From assembly GCA_964016885.1 (NCBI GenBank), contig OZ024742.1, forward strand, positions 361,488,421 to 361,552,420: a stretch of 64,000 nt of DNA. The letters run 5' to 3'. The notes beneath the pieces are model-generated. The model made no database searches and was not told the origin of the DNA. It saw nothing but the letters and a program-made list of their open reading frames with translations. This document shows positions 27,751-41,600 of this stretch, in pieces (within the stretch, counting starts at the first letter, position 1; each line of letters starts with the position of its first letter). The position numbers were made by a program, and so were the translations under genes. This DNA is from Eledone cirrhosa (Eukaryota; Mollusca; Cephalopoda; Octopoda; Eledonidae).

Positions 27751-30700
27751 GTGTTACAACAAAAGGCACCCAATACACACTGTAAAGTGGTCATGTAGGT
27801 GTTACAACAAAAGGCACCCAATACACACTGTAATGTGGTCATGTAGGTGTTACAACAAAAGGCACCCAATACGCACTGAAGTGGTCATGTAACTGTTACA
27901 ACAAAAGGCACCCAATACACACTGTAAAGTGGTCATGTAGGTGTTACAACAAAAGGCACCCAATAGAAACTGTAAAGTGGTCATGTAAGTGTTACAACAA
28001 AAGGCACCCAATACACACTGTAAAGTGGTCATGTAAGTGTTACAACAAAAGGCACCCAATACACACTGTAATGTGGTCATGTAGGTGCTACAACAAAAGG
28101 CACCCAATACACACAGTAAAGTGGTCATGTAACTGTTACAACAAAAGGCACCCAATACACACTGTAAAGTGTTCATGTAGGTGTTACAACAAAAGGCACC
28201 CAATACAAACTGTAAAGTGGTCATGTAAGTGTTACAACAAAAGGCACCCAATACACACTGTAAAGTGGTCATGTAAGTGTTACAACAAAAGGCACCCGAT
28301 ACACACTGTAAAGTGGTCATGTAGGTGTTCCAACAAAAGGCACCCAATACACACTGTAAAGTGGTCATGTAAGTGTTACAACAAAAGTCACCCAATACAC
28401 ACTGTAAAGTGGTCATGTAGGTGTTACAACAAAATGACACAATACACACTGTAAAGTGGTCTTGTAACTGTTACAACAAAAGGCACCCAATACACACTGT
28501 AAAGTGGTCATGTAGGTGTTACAACAAAAGGCACCCAATACACACTGTACAGTGGTCATGTAAGTGTTACAACAAAAGGCACCCAATACAAACTGTAAAG
28601 TGGTCATATAATTGTTACAACAAAAGTCACCCAATACAAACTGTAAAGTGGTCATGTAGGTGTTACAACAAAAGGCACCCAATACTCACTGTAAAGTGGT
28701 CATGTAGGTGCTACAACAAAAGGCACCCAATACACACTGTAAAGTGGTCTTGTAACTGTTACAACAAAAGGCACCCAATACACACTGTAAACGTTCATGT
28801 AACTGTTACAACAAAAGGCACCCAATACACACTGTAATGTGGTCATGTAGGTGTTACAACAAAAGGCATCCAATACACACTGTAAAGTGGTCATGTAAGT
28901 GTTATAACAAAAGGCACCCAATACACACTGTAAAGTGGTCATGTGGGTGTTACAACAAAAGGCACCCAATACGCACTGAAGTGGTCATGTAACTGTTACA
29001 ACAAAAGGCACACAATACACACTGTAAAGTGGTCATGTAGGTGTTACAACAAAAGGCACCCAATACAAACTGTAAAGTGGTCATGTAAGTGTTACAACAA
29101 AAGGCACCCAATACACACTGTAAAGTGGTCATGTAAGTGTTACAACAAAAGGCACCCAATACACACTGTAATGTGGTCATGTAGGTGCTACAACAAAAGG
29201 CACCCAATACACACTGTAAAGTGGTCATGTAACTGTTACAACAAAAGGCACCCAATACAAACTGTAAAGTGGTCATGTAGGTGTTACAACAAAAGGCACC
29301 CAATACTCACTGTTAAGTGGTCATGTAGGTGCTACAACAATAGGCACCCAATACACACTGTAAAGTGGTCATGTAAGTGTTACAACAAAAGGCACCCAAT
29401 ACACACTGTAAAGTGGTCACGTAGGTGTTACAACAAAAGGCACCCAATACACACTGTAATGTGGTCATGTAGGTGTTACAACAAAAGGCATCCAATACAC
29501 ACTGTAAAGTGGTCATGTAAGTGTTATAACAAAAGGCACCCAATACACACTGTAAAGTGGTCATGTGGGTGTTACAACAAAAGGCACCCAATACGCACTG
29601 AAGTGGTCATGTAACTGTTACAACAAAAGGCACACAATACACACTGTAAAGTGGTCATGTAGGTGTTACAACAAAAGGCACCCAATACAAACTGTAAAGT
29701 GGTCATGTAAGTGTTACAACAAAAGGCACCCAATACACACTGTAAAGTGGTCATGTAAGTGTTACAACAAAAGGCACCCAATACACACTGTAATGTGGTC
29801 ATGTAGGTGCTACAACAAAAGGCACCCAATACACACAGTAAAGTGGTCATGTAACTGTTACTACAAAAGGCACCCAATACACGCTGTAAAGTGTTCATGT
29901 AGGTGTTACAACAAAAGGCACCCAATACAAACTGTAAAGTGGTCATGTAAGTGTTACAACAAAAGGCACCCAATACACACTGTAAAGTGGTCATGTAAGT
30001 GTTACAACAAAAGGCACCCAATACACACTGTAAAGTGGTCATGTAGGTGTTACAACAAAAGGCACCCAATACACACTGTAAAGTGGTCATGTAAGTGTTA
30101 CAACAAAAGGCATCCAATACACACTGTAAAGTGGTCATGTAAGTGTTACAACAAAAGGCACCCAATACACACTGTAAAGTGCTCATGTAACTGTTACAAC
30201 AAAAGGCACCCAATACAAACTGTAAAGTGGTCATGTAAGTGTTACAACAAAAGGCACCCAATACACACTGTAAAGTGGTCATGTTGGTGTTACAACAAAA
30301 GGCACCCAATACAAACTGTAAAGTGGTCATATAACTGTTACAACAAAAGGCACCCAATACACACTGTAAAGTGGTCATGTAGGTGTTACAACAAAAGGCA
30401 CCCAAAACAAACTGTAAAGTGGTCACGTAGGTGTTACAACAAAAAGCACCCAATACAAACTGTAAAGTGGTCATGTAGGTGTTACAACAAAAAGCACCTA
30501 ATACTCACTGTAAAGTGGTCATGTAGGTGCTACAACAAAAGGCACCCAATTCACACTGTAAATTTTTCATGTTAATGTCACAACAAAAGGCACCCAGTAA
30601 ACACTGTAAGTAGAGTATGTAGGTATCAAATGCAAAAAGCACCCAATACACACTGTAAAGTGGTCGTGTAGGTATCACAACAAAAGGCACCCAGTACACA

Positions 30701-33444
30701 CTGTAAAGTGGTCATGTAGGTGCTACAACAAAAGGCACCCAATTCACACTGTAAAGTTTTCATGTAAATGTCACAACAAAAGGCACCCAGTACACACTGT
30801 AAGTAGAGTATGTAGGTATCAAATGCAAAAAAAAACCAATACACACTGTAATGTGGTCGTGTATGTATCACAACAAAAGGCACCCAGTACACAGTGAAAA
30901 GTGGTTGTTTAGGTATCACAGCAAAAAGCACCCAGTACACGCTGTAAAGTGATTGTGTAGGTATCACAACAAAAATCATCCAGTACACACTGTAAAGTGT
31001 TTATGTAGGTATCACAACAAAAAGCATCCAGTACACACTCTAAAGTGGTCGTGGAAGTGACACAACAAAAGGCACCAATACACACTGCAAAGTGGTCGTG
31101 TAAGTGTCACAACAAATGGCACCCAATACACACTGTAAAGTGGTCATGTAAGTGTTACAACAAAAGGCACCCAATACACACTGTAAAGTGGTCATGTAAG
31201 TCATGTAAGTGTTACAACAAAAGGCACCCGATACACACTGTAAAGTGGTCATGTAGGTGTTCCAACAAAAGGCACCCAATACACACTGTAAAGTGGTCAT
31301 GTAAGTGTTACAACAAAAGTCACCCAATACACACTGTAAAGTGGTCATGTAGGTGTTACAACAAAAAGGCACCCAATACACACTGTAAAGTGGTCAGGTA
31401 ACTGTTACAACAAAAGGCACCCAATACACACTGTAAAGTGGTCATGTAGGTGTTACAACAAAAGGCACCCAATACACACTGTACAGTGGTCATGTAATTG
31501 CTACAACAAAAGGCACCCAATACACACTGAAAAGTGGTCATGTAACTGTTACAACAAAAGGCACCCAATACACACTGTAAAGTGATCACGTAAGTGTTAC
31601 AACAAAAGGCACCCAATACACACTGTAAAGTGGTCATATAATTGTTACAACAAAAGGCACCCAATACAAACTGTAAAGTGGTCATGTAGGTGTTACAACA
31701 AAAGGCACCCAATACTCACTGTAAAGTGGTCATGTAGGAGCTACAACAAAAGGCACCCAATGCACACTGTAAAGTGGTCTTGTAACTGTTACAACAAAAG
31801 GCACCCAATACACACTGTAAACGTTCATGTAACTGTTACAACAAAAGGCACCCAATACACACTGTAAAGTGGTCATGTAGGTGTTACAACAAAAGGCACC
31901 CAATAGTCACTGTAAAGTGGTCATGTAGGTGCTACAACAAAAGGCACCCAGTACACACTGTAAAGTGGTCATGTAAGTGTTACAACAAAAGGCATCCAAT
32001 ACACACTGTAACGTGGTCATGTAGGTGTTACAACAAAAGGCACCCAATACACACTGTAAAGTGGTCATGTAACTGTTACAACAAAAGGCACCCAATACAA
32101 ACTGCAAAGTGGTCATGTAGGTGTTACAACAAAAGGCACCCAATACTCACTGTAAAGTGGTCATGTAGGTGCTACAACAATAGGCACCCAATACACACTG
32201 TAAAGTGGTCATGTAAGTGTTACAACAAAAGGCACCCAATACGCACTGAAGTGGTCATGTAACTGTTACAACAAAAGGCACCCAATACACACTGTAAAGT
32301 GGTCATGTAGGTGTTACACCAAAAGGCACCAAATAGAAACTGTAAAGTGGTCATGTAAGTGTTACAACAAAAGGCACCCAATACACACTGTAAAGTGGTC
32401 ATGTAAGTGTTACAACAAAAGGCACCCAATACACACTGTAATGTGGTCATGTAGGTGCTACAACAAAAGGCACCCAATACACACAGTAAAGTGGTCATGT
32501 AACTGTTACAACAAAAGGCACCCAATACACACTGTAAAGTGTTCATGTAGGTGTTACAACAAAAGGCACCCAATACAAACTGTAAAGTGGTCATGTAAGT
32601 GTTACAACAAAAGGCACCCAATACACACTGTAAAGTGGTCATGTAAGTGTTACAACAAAAGGCACCCGATACACACTGTAAAGTGGTCATGTAGGTGTTC
32701 CAACAAAAGGCACCCAATACACACTGTAAAGTGGTCATGTAAGTGTTACAACAAAAGTCACCCAATACACACTGTAAAGTGGTCATGTAGGTGTTACAAC
32801 GAAATGCACCCAATACACACTGTAAAGTGGTCTTGTAACTGTTACAACAAAAGGCACCCAATACACACTGTAAAGTGGTCATGTAGGTGTTACAACAAAA
32901 GGCACCCAATACACACTGTACAGTGGTCATGTAAGTGCTACAACAAAAGGCACCCAATACACACTGAAAAGTGGTCATGTAACTGTTACAACAAAAGGCA
33001 CCCAATACACACTGTAAAGTGATCACGTAAGTGTTACAACAAAAGGCACCCAATACAAACTGTAAAGTGGTCATATAATTGTTACAACAAAAGTCACCCA
33101 ATACAAACTGTAAAGTGGTCATGTAGGTGTTACAACAAAAGGCACCCAATACTCACTGTAAAGTGGTCATGTAGGTGCTACAACAAAAGGCACCCAATAC
33201 ACACTGTAAAGTTGTCTTGTAACTGTTACAACAAAAGGCACCCAATACACACTGTAAACGTTCATGTAACTGTTACAACAAAAGGCACCCAATACACACT
33301 GTAAAGTGGTCATGTAGGTGTTACAGCAAAAGGCACCCAATACTCACTGTAAAGTGGTCATGTAGGTGCTACAACAAAAGGCACCCAGTACACACTGTAA
33401 AGTGGTCATGTAAGTGTTACAACAAAAGGCACCCAATACACACT

Positions 33445-36400
33445 GTAAAGTGCTCATGTAACTGTTACAACAAAAGGCACCCAATACAAACTGTAAAGTG
33501 GTCATGTAGGTGTTACAACAAAAGGCACCCAATACTCACTGTTAAGTGGTCATGTAGGTGCTACAACAATAGGCACCCAATACACACTGTAAAGTGGTCA
33601 TGTAAGTGTTACAACAAAAGGCACCCAATACACACTGTAAAGTGGTCACGTAGGTGTTACAACAAAAGGCACCCAATACACACTGTAATGTGTTCATGTA
33701 GGTGTTACAACAAAAGGCATCCAATACACACTGTAAAGTGGTCATGTAAGTGTTATAACAAAAGGCACCCAATACACACTGTAAAGTGGTCATGTGGGTG
33801 TTACAACAAAAGGCACCCAATACGCACTGAAGTGGTCATGTAACTGTTACAACAAAAGGCACCCAATACACACTGTAAAGTGGTCATGTAGGTGTTACAA
33901 CAAAAGGCACCCAATACAAACTGTAAAGTGGTCATGTAAGTGTTACAACAAAAGGCATCCAATACACACTGTAAAGTGGTCATGTAAGTGTTACAACAAA
34001 AGGCACCCAATACACACTGTAATGTGGTCATGTAGGTGCTACAACAAAAGGCACCCAATACACACAGTAAAGTGGTCATGTAACTGTTACTACAAAAGGC
34101 ACCCAATACACACTGTAAAGTGTTCATGTAGGTGTTACAACAAAAGGCACCCAATACAAACTGTAAAGTGGTCATGTAAGTGTTACAACAAAAGGCACCC
34201 AATACACACTGTAAAGTGGTCATGTAGGTGTTACAACAAAAGGCACCCAATACACACTGTAAAGTGGTCATGTAAGTGTTACAACAAAAGGCATCCAATA
34301 CACACTGTAAAGTGGTCATGTAAGTGTTACAACAAAAGGCACCCAATACACACTGTAAAGTGCTCATGTAACTGTTACAACAAAAGGCACCCAATACAAA
34401 CTGTAAAGTGGTCATGTAAGTGTTACAACAAAAGGCACCCAATACATACTGTAAAGTGGTCATGTTGGTGTTACAACAAAAGGCACCCAATACACACTGT
34501 AAAGTGGTCATGTAAGTGTTACAACAAAAGGCACCCAATACACACTGTAAAGTGGTCATGTAAGTGTTACAACAAAAAGCACCCAATACACACTGTAAAG
34601 TGCTCATGTAACTGTTACAACAAGAGGCACCCAATACAAACTGTAAAGTGGTCATGTAACTGTTACAACAAAAGCCACCCAATACACAGTGTAAAATGGT
34701 CATGTAACTGTTACAACAAAAGGCACCCAATACAAACTGTAAAGTGGTCATATAACTGTTACAACAAAAGGCACCCAATACACACTGTAAAGTGGTCATG
34801 TAGGAGTTACAACAAAAGGCACCCAATACAAACTGTAAAGTGGTCACGTAGGTGTTACAACAAAAAGCACCCAATACAAACTGTAAAGTGGTCATGTAGG
34901 TGTTACAACAAAAAGCACCTAATACTCACTGTAAAGTGGTCATGTAGGTGCTACAACAAAAGGCACCCAATTCACACTGTAAAGTTTTCATGTTAATGTC
35001 ACAACAAAAGGCACCCAGTAAACACTGTAAGTAGAGTATGTAGGTATCAAATGCAAAAAGCACCCAATACACACTGTAAAGTGGTCGTGTAGGTATCACA
35101 ACAAAAGGCACCCAGTACACACTGTAAAGTGGTTGTTTAGGTATCACAGCAAAATCACCCAGTACACACTGTAAAGTGATTATGTAGGTATCACAACAAA
35201 AAGCATCCAGTACACACTCTAAAGTGGTCATGGAAGTGACACAACAAAAGGCACCCAATACACACTGTAAAGTGGTCGTGTAAGTGTCACAACAAAAGGC
35301 ACCCAATACACACTGTAAAGTGGTCATGTAGGTGCTACAACAAAGGGCACCCAATACACACTGTAAAGTGGTCATGTAGGTGTTACAACAAAAGGCACCC
35401 AATACAAACTGTAAAGTGGTAATGTAGGCGTTACAACGAAAGACACCCAATACACACTGTAAAGTGGTCATGTATGTGTCAGAACAAAAGGCACCCAGTA
35501 CACACTGCAAAGAGATTATTTAGGTATCACAGCAACAAGGGCCCAATACACACTGTAAAGTGATCATGTAAGTGTTATAACAAAAGGCACCCAATACACA
35601 CTGAAGTGGTCATGTAAGTGTTACAACAAAAGGCACCCAATACACACTGAAGTGATCATGTAAGTGTTACAACAGAAGGCACCCAATACACACTGTAAAG
35701 TGGTCATGTAGGTGTCACAACAAAAGGCACCCAATACACACTGAAGTGGTCATGTAAGTGTTACAACAAAAGGCACCCAATACACACTGTAAAGTGGTCA
35801 TGTAAGTGTTACAACAAAATGCACCCAATACACACTGAAGTGGTCATGTAAGTGTTACAACAAAAGGCACCCAATACTCACTGTAAAGTGGTCATGTAGG
35901 TGCTACAACAAAAGGCACCCAGTACACACTGTAAAGTGGTCATGTAACTGTTACAACAAAAGGCACCCAATACAAACTGTAAAGTGGTCATGTAGGTGTT
36001 ACAACAAAAGGCACCCAATACTCACTGTTAAGTGGTCATGTAGGTGCTACAACAATAGGCACCCAATACACACTGTAAAGTGGTCATGTAAGTGTTACAA
36101 CAAAAGGCACCCAATACACACTGTAAAGTGGTCACGTAGGTGTTACAACAAAAGGCACCCAATACACACTGTAATGTGGTCATGTAGGTGTTACAACAAA
36201 AGGCATCCAATACACACTGTAAAGTGGTCATGTAAGTGTTATAACAAAAGGCACCCAATACACACTGTAAAGTGGTCATGTGGGTGTTACAACAAAAGGC
36301 ACCCAATACGCACTGAAGTGGTCATGTAACTGTTACAACAAAAGGCACCCAATACACACTGTAAAGTGGTCATGTAGGTGTTACAACAAAAGGCACCCAA

Positions 36401-38334
36401 TACAAACTGTAAAGTGGTCATGTAAGTGTTACAACAAAAGGCACCCAATACACACTGTAAAGTGGTCATGTAAGTGTTACAACAAAAGGCACCCAATACA
36501 CACTGTAATGTGGTCATGTAGGTGCTACAACAAAAGGCACCCAATACACACAGTAAAGTGGTCATGTAACTGTTACTACAAAAGGCACCCAATACACACT
36601 GTAAAGTGTTCATGTAGGTGTTACAACAAAAGGCACCCAATACAAACTGTAAAGTGGTCATGTAAGTGTTACAACAAAAGGCACCCAATACACACTGTAA
36701 AGTGGTCATGTAAGTGTTACAACAAAAGGCACCCAATACACACTGTAAAGTGGTCATGTAGGTGTTACAACAAAAGGCACCCAATACACACTGTAAAGTG
36801 GTCATGTAAGTGTTACAACAAAAGGCATCCAATACACACTGTAAAGTGGTCATGTAAGTGTTACAACAAAAGGCACCCAATACACACTGTAAAGTGCTCA
36901 TGTAACTGTTACAACAAAAGGCACCCAATACAAACTGTAAAGTGGTCATGTAAGTGTTACAACAAAAGGCACCCAATACATACTGTAAAGTGGTCATGTT
37001 GGTGTTACAACAAAAGGCACCCAATTCACACTGTAAAGTGGTCATGTAAGTGTTACAACAAAACGCACCCAATACACACTGTAAAGTGGTCATGTAAGTG
37101 TTACAACAAAAAGCACCCAATACACACTGTAAAGTGCTCATGTAACTGTTACAACAAGAGGCACCCAATACAAACTGTAAAGTGGTCATGTAACTGTTAC
37201 AACAAAAGCCACCCAATACACAGTGTAAAATGGTCATGTAACTGTTACAACAAAAGGCACCCAATACAAACTGTAAAGTGGTCATATAACTGTTACGACA
37301 AAAGGCACCCAATACACACTGTAAAGTGGTCATGTAGGTGTTACAACAAAAGGCACCCAATACAAACTGTAAAGTGGTCACGTAGGTGTTACAACAAAAA
37401 GCACCCAATACAAACTGTAAAGTGGTCATGTAGGTGTTACAACAAAAAGCACCTAATACTCACTGTAAAGTGGTCATGTAGGTGCTACAACAAAAGGCAC
37501 CCAATTCACACTGTAAAGTTTTCATGTTAATGTCACAACAAAAGGCACCCAGTAAACACTGTAAGTAGAGTATGTAGGTATCAAATGCAAAAAGCACCCA
37601 ATACACACTGTAAAGTGGTCGTGTAGGTATCACAACAAAAGGCACCCAGTACACACTGTAAAGTGGTTGTTTAGGTATCACAGCAAAATCACCCAGTACA
37701 CACTGTAAAGTGATTATGTAGGTATCACAACAAAAAGCATCCAGTACACACTCTAAAGTGGTCATGGAAGTGACACAACAAAAGGCACCCAATACACACT
37801 GTAAAGTGGTCGTGTAAGTGTCACAACAAAAGGCACCCAATACACACTGTAAAGTGGTCATGTAGGTGCTACAACAAAGGGCACCCAATACACACTGTAA
37901 AGTGGTCATGTAGGTGTTACAACAAAAGGCACCCAATACAAACTCTAAAGTGGTAATGTAGGCGTTACAACGAAAGACACCCAATACACACTGTAAAGTG
38001 GTCATGTATGTGTCAGAACAAAAGGCACCCAGTACACACTGCAAAGAGATTATTTAGGTATCACAGCAACAAGGGCCCAATACACACTGTAAAGTGATCA
38101 TGTAAGTGTTATAACAAAAGGCACCCAATACACACTGAAGTGGTCATGTAAGTGTTACAACAAAAGGCACCCAATACACACTGAAGTGATCATGTAAGTG
38201 TTACAACAGAAGGCACCCAATACACACTGTAAAGTGGTCATGTAGGTGTCACAACAAAAGGCACCCAATACACACTGAAGTGGTCATGTAAGTGTTACAA
38301 CAAAAGGCACCCAATACACACTGTAAAGTGGTCA
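33445..38334 (+). repeat. Nested 2.49-2.53 kb duplication inside copy A
   Basis: Within the 7,270-bp block, 33,445-35,800 matches 35,931-38,334. The offset is 2,486 bp at 33,542/36,028 and becomes 2,534 bp (one monomer more) by 34,926/37,460 and 35,714/38,248. The same nesting is repeated in copy B (40,812/43,298 and 42,196/44,730). The 2.5-kb duplication therefore predates the 7.27-kb one. Confidence 0.88.
35520..35870 (+). repeat. Cluster of 46-bp short monomers
   Basis: A run in which several units carry CACTGAAGTGG instead of CACTGTAAAGTGG, a 2-bp shortening giving 46-bp monomers that break the 16-codon phase. Equivalent clusters occur near 38,055-38,630, 42,790-43,130 and 45,325-45,900. 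Their repeated appearance marks the right ends of the nested 2.5-kb blocks. Confidence 0.75.
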
Positions 38335-38672
38335 TGTAGGTGTTACAACAAAAGGCACCCAATACAAACTGTAAAGTGGTCATGTAAGTGTTACAACAAA
38401 AGGCACCCAATACACACTGTAAAGTGGTCATGTAGGTGTTACAACAAAAGGCACCCAATACACACTGTAAAGTGGTCATGTAAGTGTTACAACAAAAGGC
38501 ACCCAATACACACTGAAGTGGTCATGTAAGTGTTACAACAAAAGGCACCCAATACACACTGTAAAGTGGTCATGTAGGTGTTTCAACAAAAGGCACCCAA
38601 TACACACTGAAGTGGTCATGTAAGTGTTTCAACAAAAAGCACCCAATACACACTGTAAAGTGGTCATGTAGG

Positions 38673-41600
38673 TGTTACAACAAAAGGCACCCAATACACA
38701 CTGTAAAGTGGTCATGTAGGTGTTACAACAAAAGGCACCCAATACACACTGTACAGTGGTCATGTAATTGCTACAACAAAAGGCACCCAATACACACTGA
38801 AAAGTGGTCATGTAACTGTTACAACAAAAGGCACCCAATACACACTGTAAAGTGATCACGTAAGTGTTACAACAAAAGGCACCCAATACACACTGTAAAG
38901 TGGTCATATAATTGTTACAACAAAAGGCACCCAATACAAACTGTAAAGTGGTCATGTAGGTGTTACAACAAAAGGCACCCAATACTCACTGTAAAGTGGT
39001 CATGTAGGAGCTACAACAAAAGGCACCCAATGCACACTGTAAAGTGGTCTTGTAACTGTTACAACAAAAGGCACCCAATACACACTGTAAACGTTCATGT
39101 AACTGTTACAACAAAAGGCACCCAATACACACTGTAAAGTGGTCATGTAGGTGTTACAACAAAAGGCACCCAATAGTCACTGTAAAGTGGTCATGTAGGT
39201 GCTACAACAAAAGGCACCCAGTACACACTGTAAAGTGGTCATGTAAGTGTTACAACAAAAGGCATCCAATACACACTGTAACGTGGTCATGTAGGTGTTA
39301 CAACAAAAGGCACCCAATACACACTGTAAAGTGGTCATGTAACTGTTACAACAAAAGGCACCCAATACAAACTGCAAAGTGGTCATGTAGGTGTTACAAC
39401 AAAAGGCACCCAATACTCACTGTAAAGTGGTCATGTAGGTGCTACAACAATAGGCACCCAATACACACTGTAAAGTGGTCATGTAAGTGTTACAACAAAA
39501 GGCACCCAATACGCACTGAAGTGGTCATGTAACTGTTACAACAAAAGGCACCCAATACACACTGTAAAGTGGTCATGTAGGTGTTACACCAAAAGGCACC
39601 AAATAGAAACTGTAAAGTGGTCATGTAAGTGTTACAACAAAAGGCACCCAATACACACTGTAAAGTGGTCATGTAAGTGTTACAACAAAAGGCACCCAAT
39701 ACACACTGCAATGTGGTCATGTAGGTGCTACAACAAAAGGCACCCAATACACACAGTAAAGTGGTCATGTAACTGTTACAACAAAAGGCACCCAATACAC
39801 ACTGTAAAGTGTTCATGTAGGTGTTACAACAAAAGGCACCCAATACAAACTGTAAAGTGGTCATGTAAGTGTTACAACAAAAGGCACCCAATACACACTG
39901 TAAAGTGGTCATGTAAGTGTTACAACAAAAGGCACCCGATACACACTGTAAAGTGGTCATGTAGGTGTTCCAACAAAAGGCACCCAATACACACTGTAAA
40001 GTGGTCATGTAAGTGTTACAACAAAAGTCACCCAATACACACTGTAAAGTGGTCATGTAGGTGTTACAACGAAATGCACCCAATACACACTGTAAAGTGG
40101 TCTTGTAACTGTTACAACAAAAGGCACCCAATACACACTGTAAAGTGGTCATGTAGGTGTTACAACAAAAGGCACCCAATACACACTGTACAGTGGTCAT
40201 GTAAGTGCTACAACAAAAGGCACCCAATACACACTGAAAAGTGGTCATGTAACTGTTACAACAAAAGGCACCCAATACACACTGTAAAGTGATCACGTAA
40301 GTGTTACAACAAAAGGCACCCAATACAAACTGTAAAGTGGTCATATAATTGTTACAACAAAAGTCACCCAATACAAACTGTAAAGTGGTCATGTAGGTGT
40401 TACAACAAAAGGCACCCAATACTCACTGTAAAGTGGTCATGTAGGTGCTACAACAAAAGGCACCCAATACACACTGTAAAGTTGTCTTGTAACTGTTACA
40501 ACAAAAGGCACCCAATACACACTGTAAACGTTCATGTAACTGTTACAACAAAAGGCACCCAATACACACTGTAAAGTGGTCATGTACGTGTTACAGCAAA
40601 AGGCACCCAATACTCACTGTAAAGTGGTCATGTAGGTGCTACAACAAAAGGCACCCAGTACACACTGTAAAGTGGTCATGTAAGTGTTACAACAAAAGGC
40701 ACCCAATACACACTGTAAAGTGCTCATGTAACTGTTACAACAAAAGGCACCCAATACAAACTGTAAAGTGGTCATGTAGGTGTTACAACAAAAGGCACCC
40801 AATACTCACTGTTAAGTGGTCATGTAGGTGCTACAACAATAGGCACCCAATACACACTGTAAAGTGGTCATGTAAGTGTTACAACAAAAGGCACCCAATA
40901 CACACTGTAAAGTGGTCACGTAGGTGTTACAACAAAAGGCACCCAATACACACTGTAATGTGTTCATGTAGGTGTTACAACAAAAGGCATCCAATACACA
41001 CTGTAAAGTGGTCATGTAAGTGTTATAACAAAAGGCACCCAATACACACTGTAAAGTGGTCATGTGGGTGTTACAACAAAAGGCACCCAATACGCACTGA
41101 AGTGGTCATGTAACTGTTACAACAAAAGGCACCCAATACACACTGTAAAGTGGTCATGTAGGTGTTACAACAAAAGGCACCCAATACAAACTGTAAAGTG
41201 GTCATGTAAGTGTTACAACAAAAGGCATCCAATACACACTGTAAAGTGGTCATGTAAGTGTTACAACAAAAGGCACCCAATACACACTGTAATGTGGTCA
41301 TGTAGGTGCTACAACAAAAGGCACCCAATACACACAGTAAAGTGGTCATGTAACTGTTACTACAAAAGGCACCCAATACACACTGTAAAGTGTTCATGTA
41401 GGTGTTACAACAAAAGGCACCCAATACAAACTGTAAAGTGGTCATGTAAGTGTTACAACAAAAGGCACCCAATACACACTGTAAAGTGGTCATGTAGGTG
41501 TTACAACAAAAGGCACCCAATACACACTGTAAAGTGGTCATGTAAGTGTTACAACAAAAGGCATCCAATACACACTGTAAAGTGGTCATGTAAGTGTTAC

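Larger units (their letters stand above)
31403..38672 (+). repeat. 7,270-bp near-identical array block, copy A
   Basis: Every landmark in this block reappears exactly 7,270 bp further right, for example 31,712/38,982, 32,143/39,413, 33,149/40,419, 35,510/42,780 and 38,506/45,776. The left boundary is sharp: at 31,397-31,402 the sequence reads CAGGTAAC while the partner reads CATGTAGG, and both agree from 31,403/38,673. By eye I found only about five single-base differences over the block (for example 32,440, 33,327, 34,804, 35,820, 37,297). This is far more homogeneous than typical monomer-to-monomer comparison. Confidence 0.93.
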
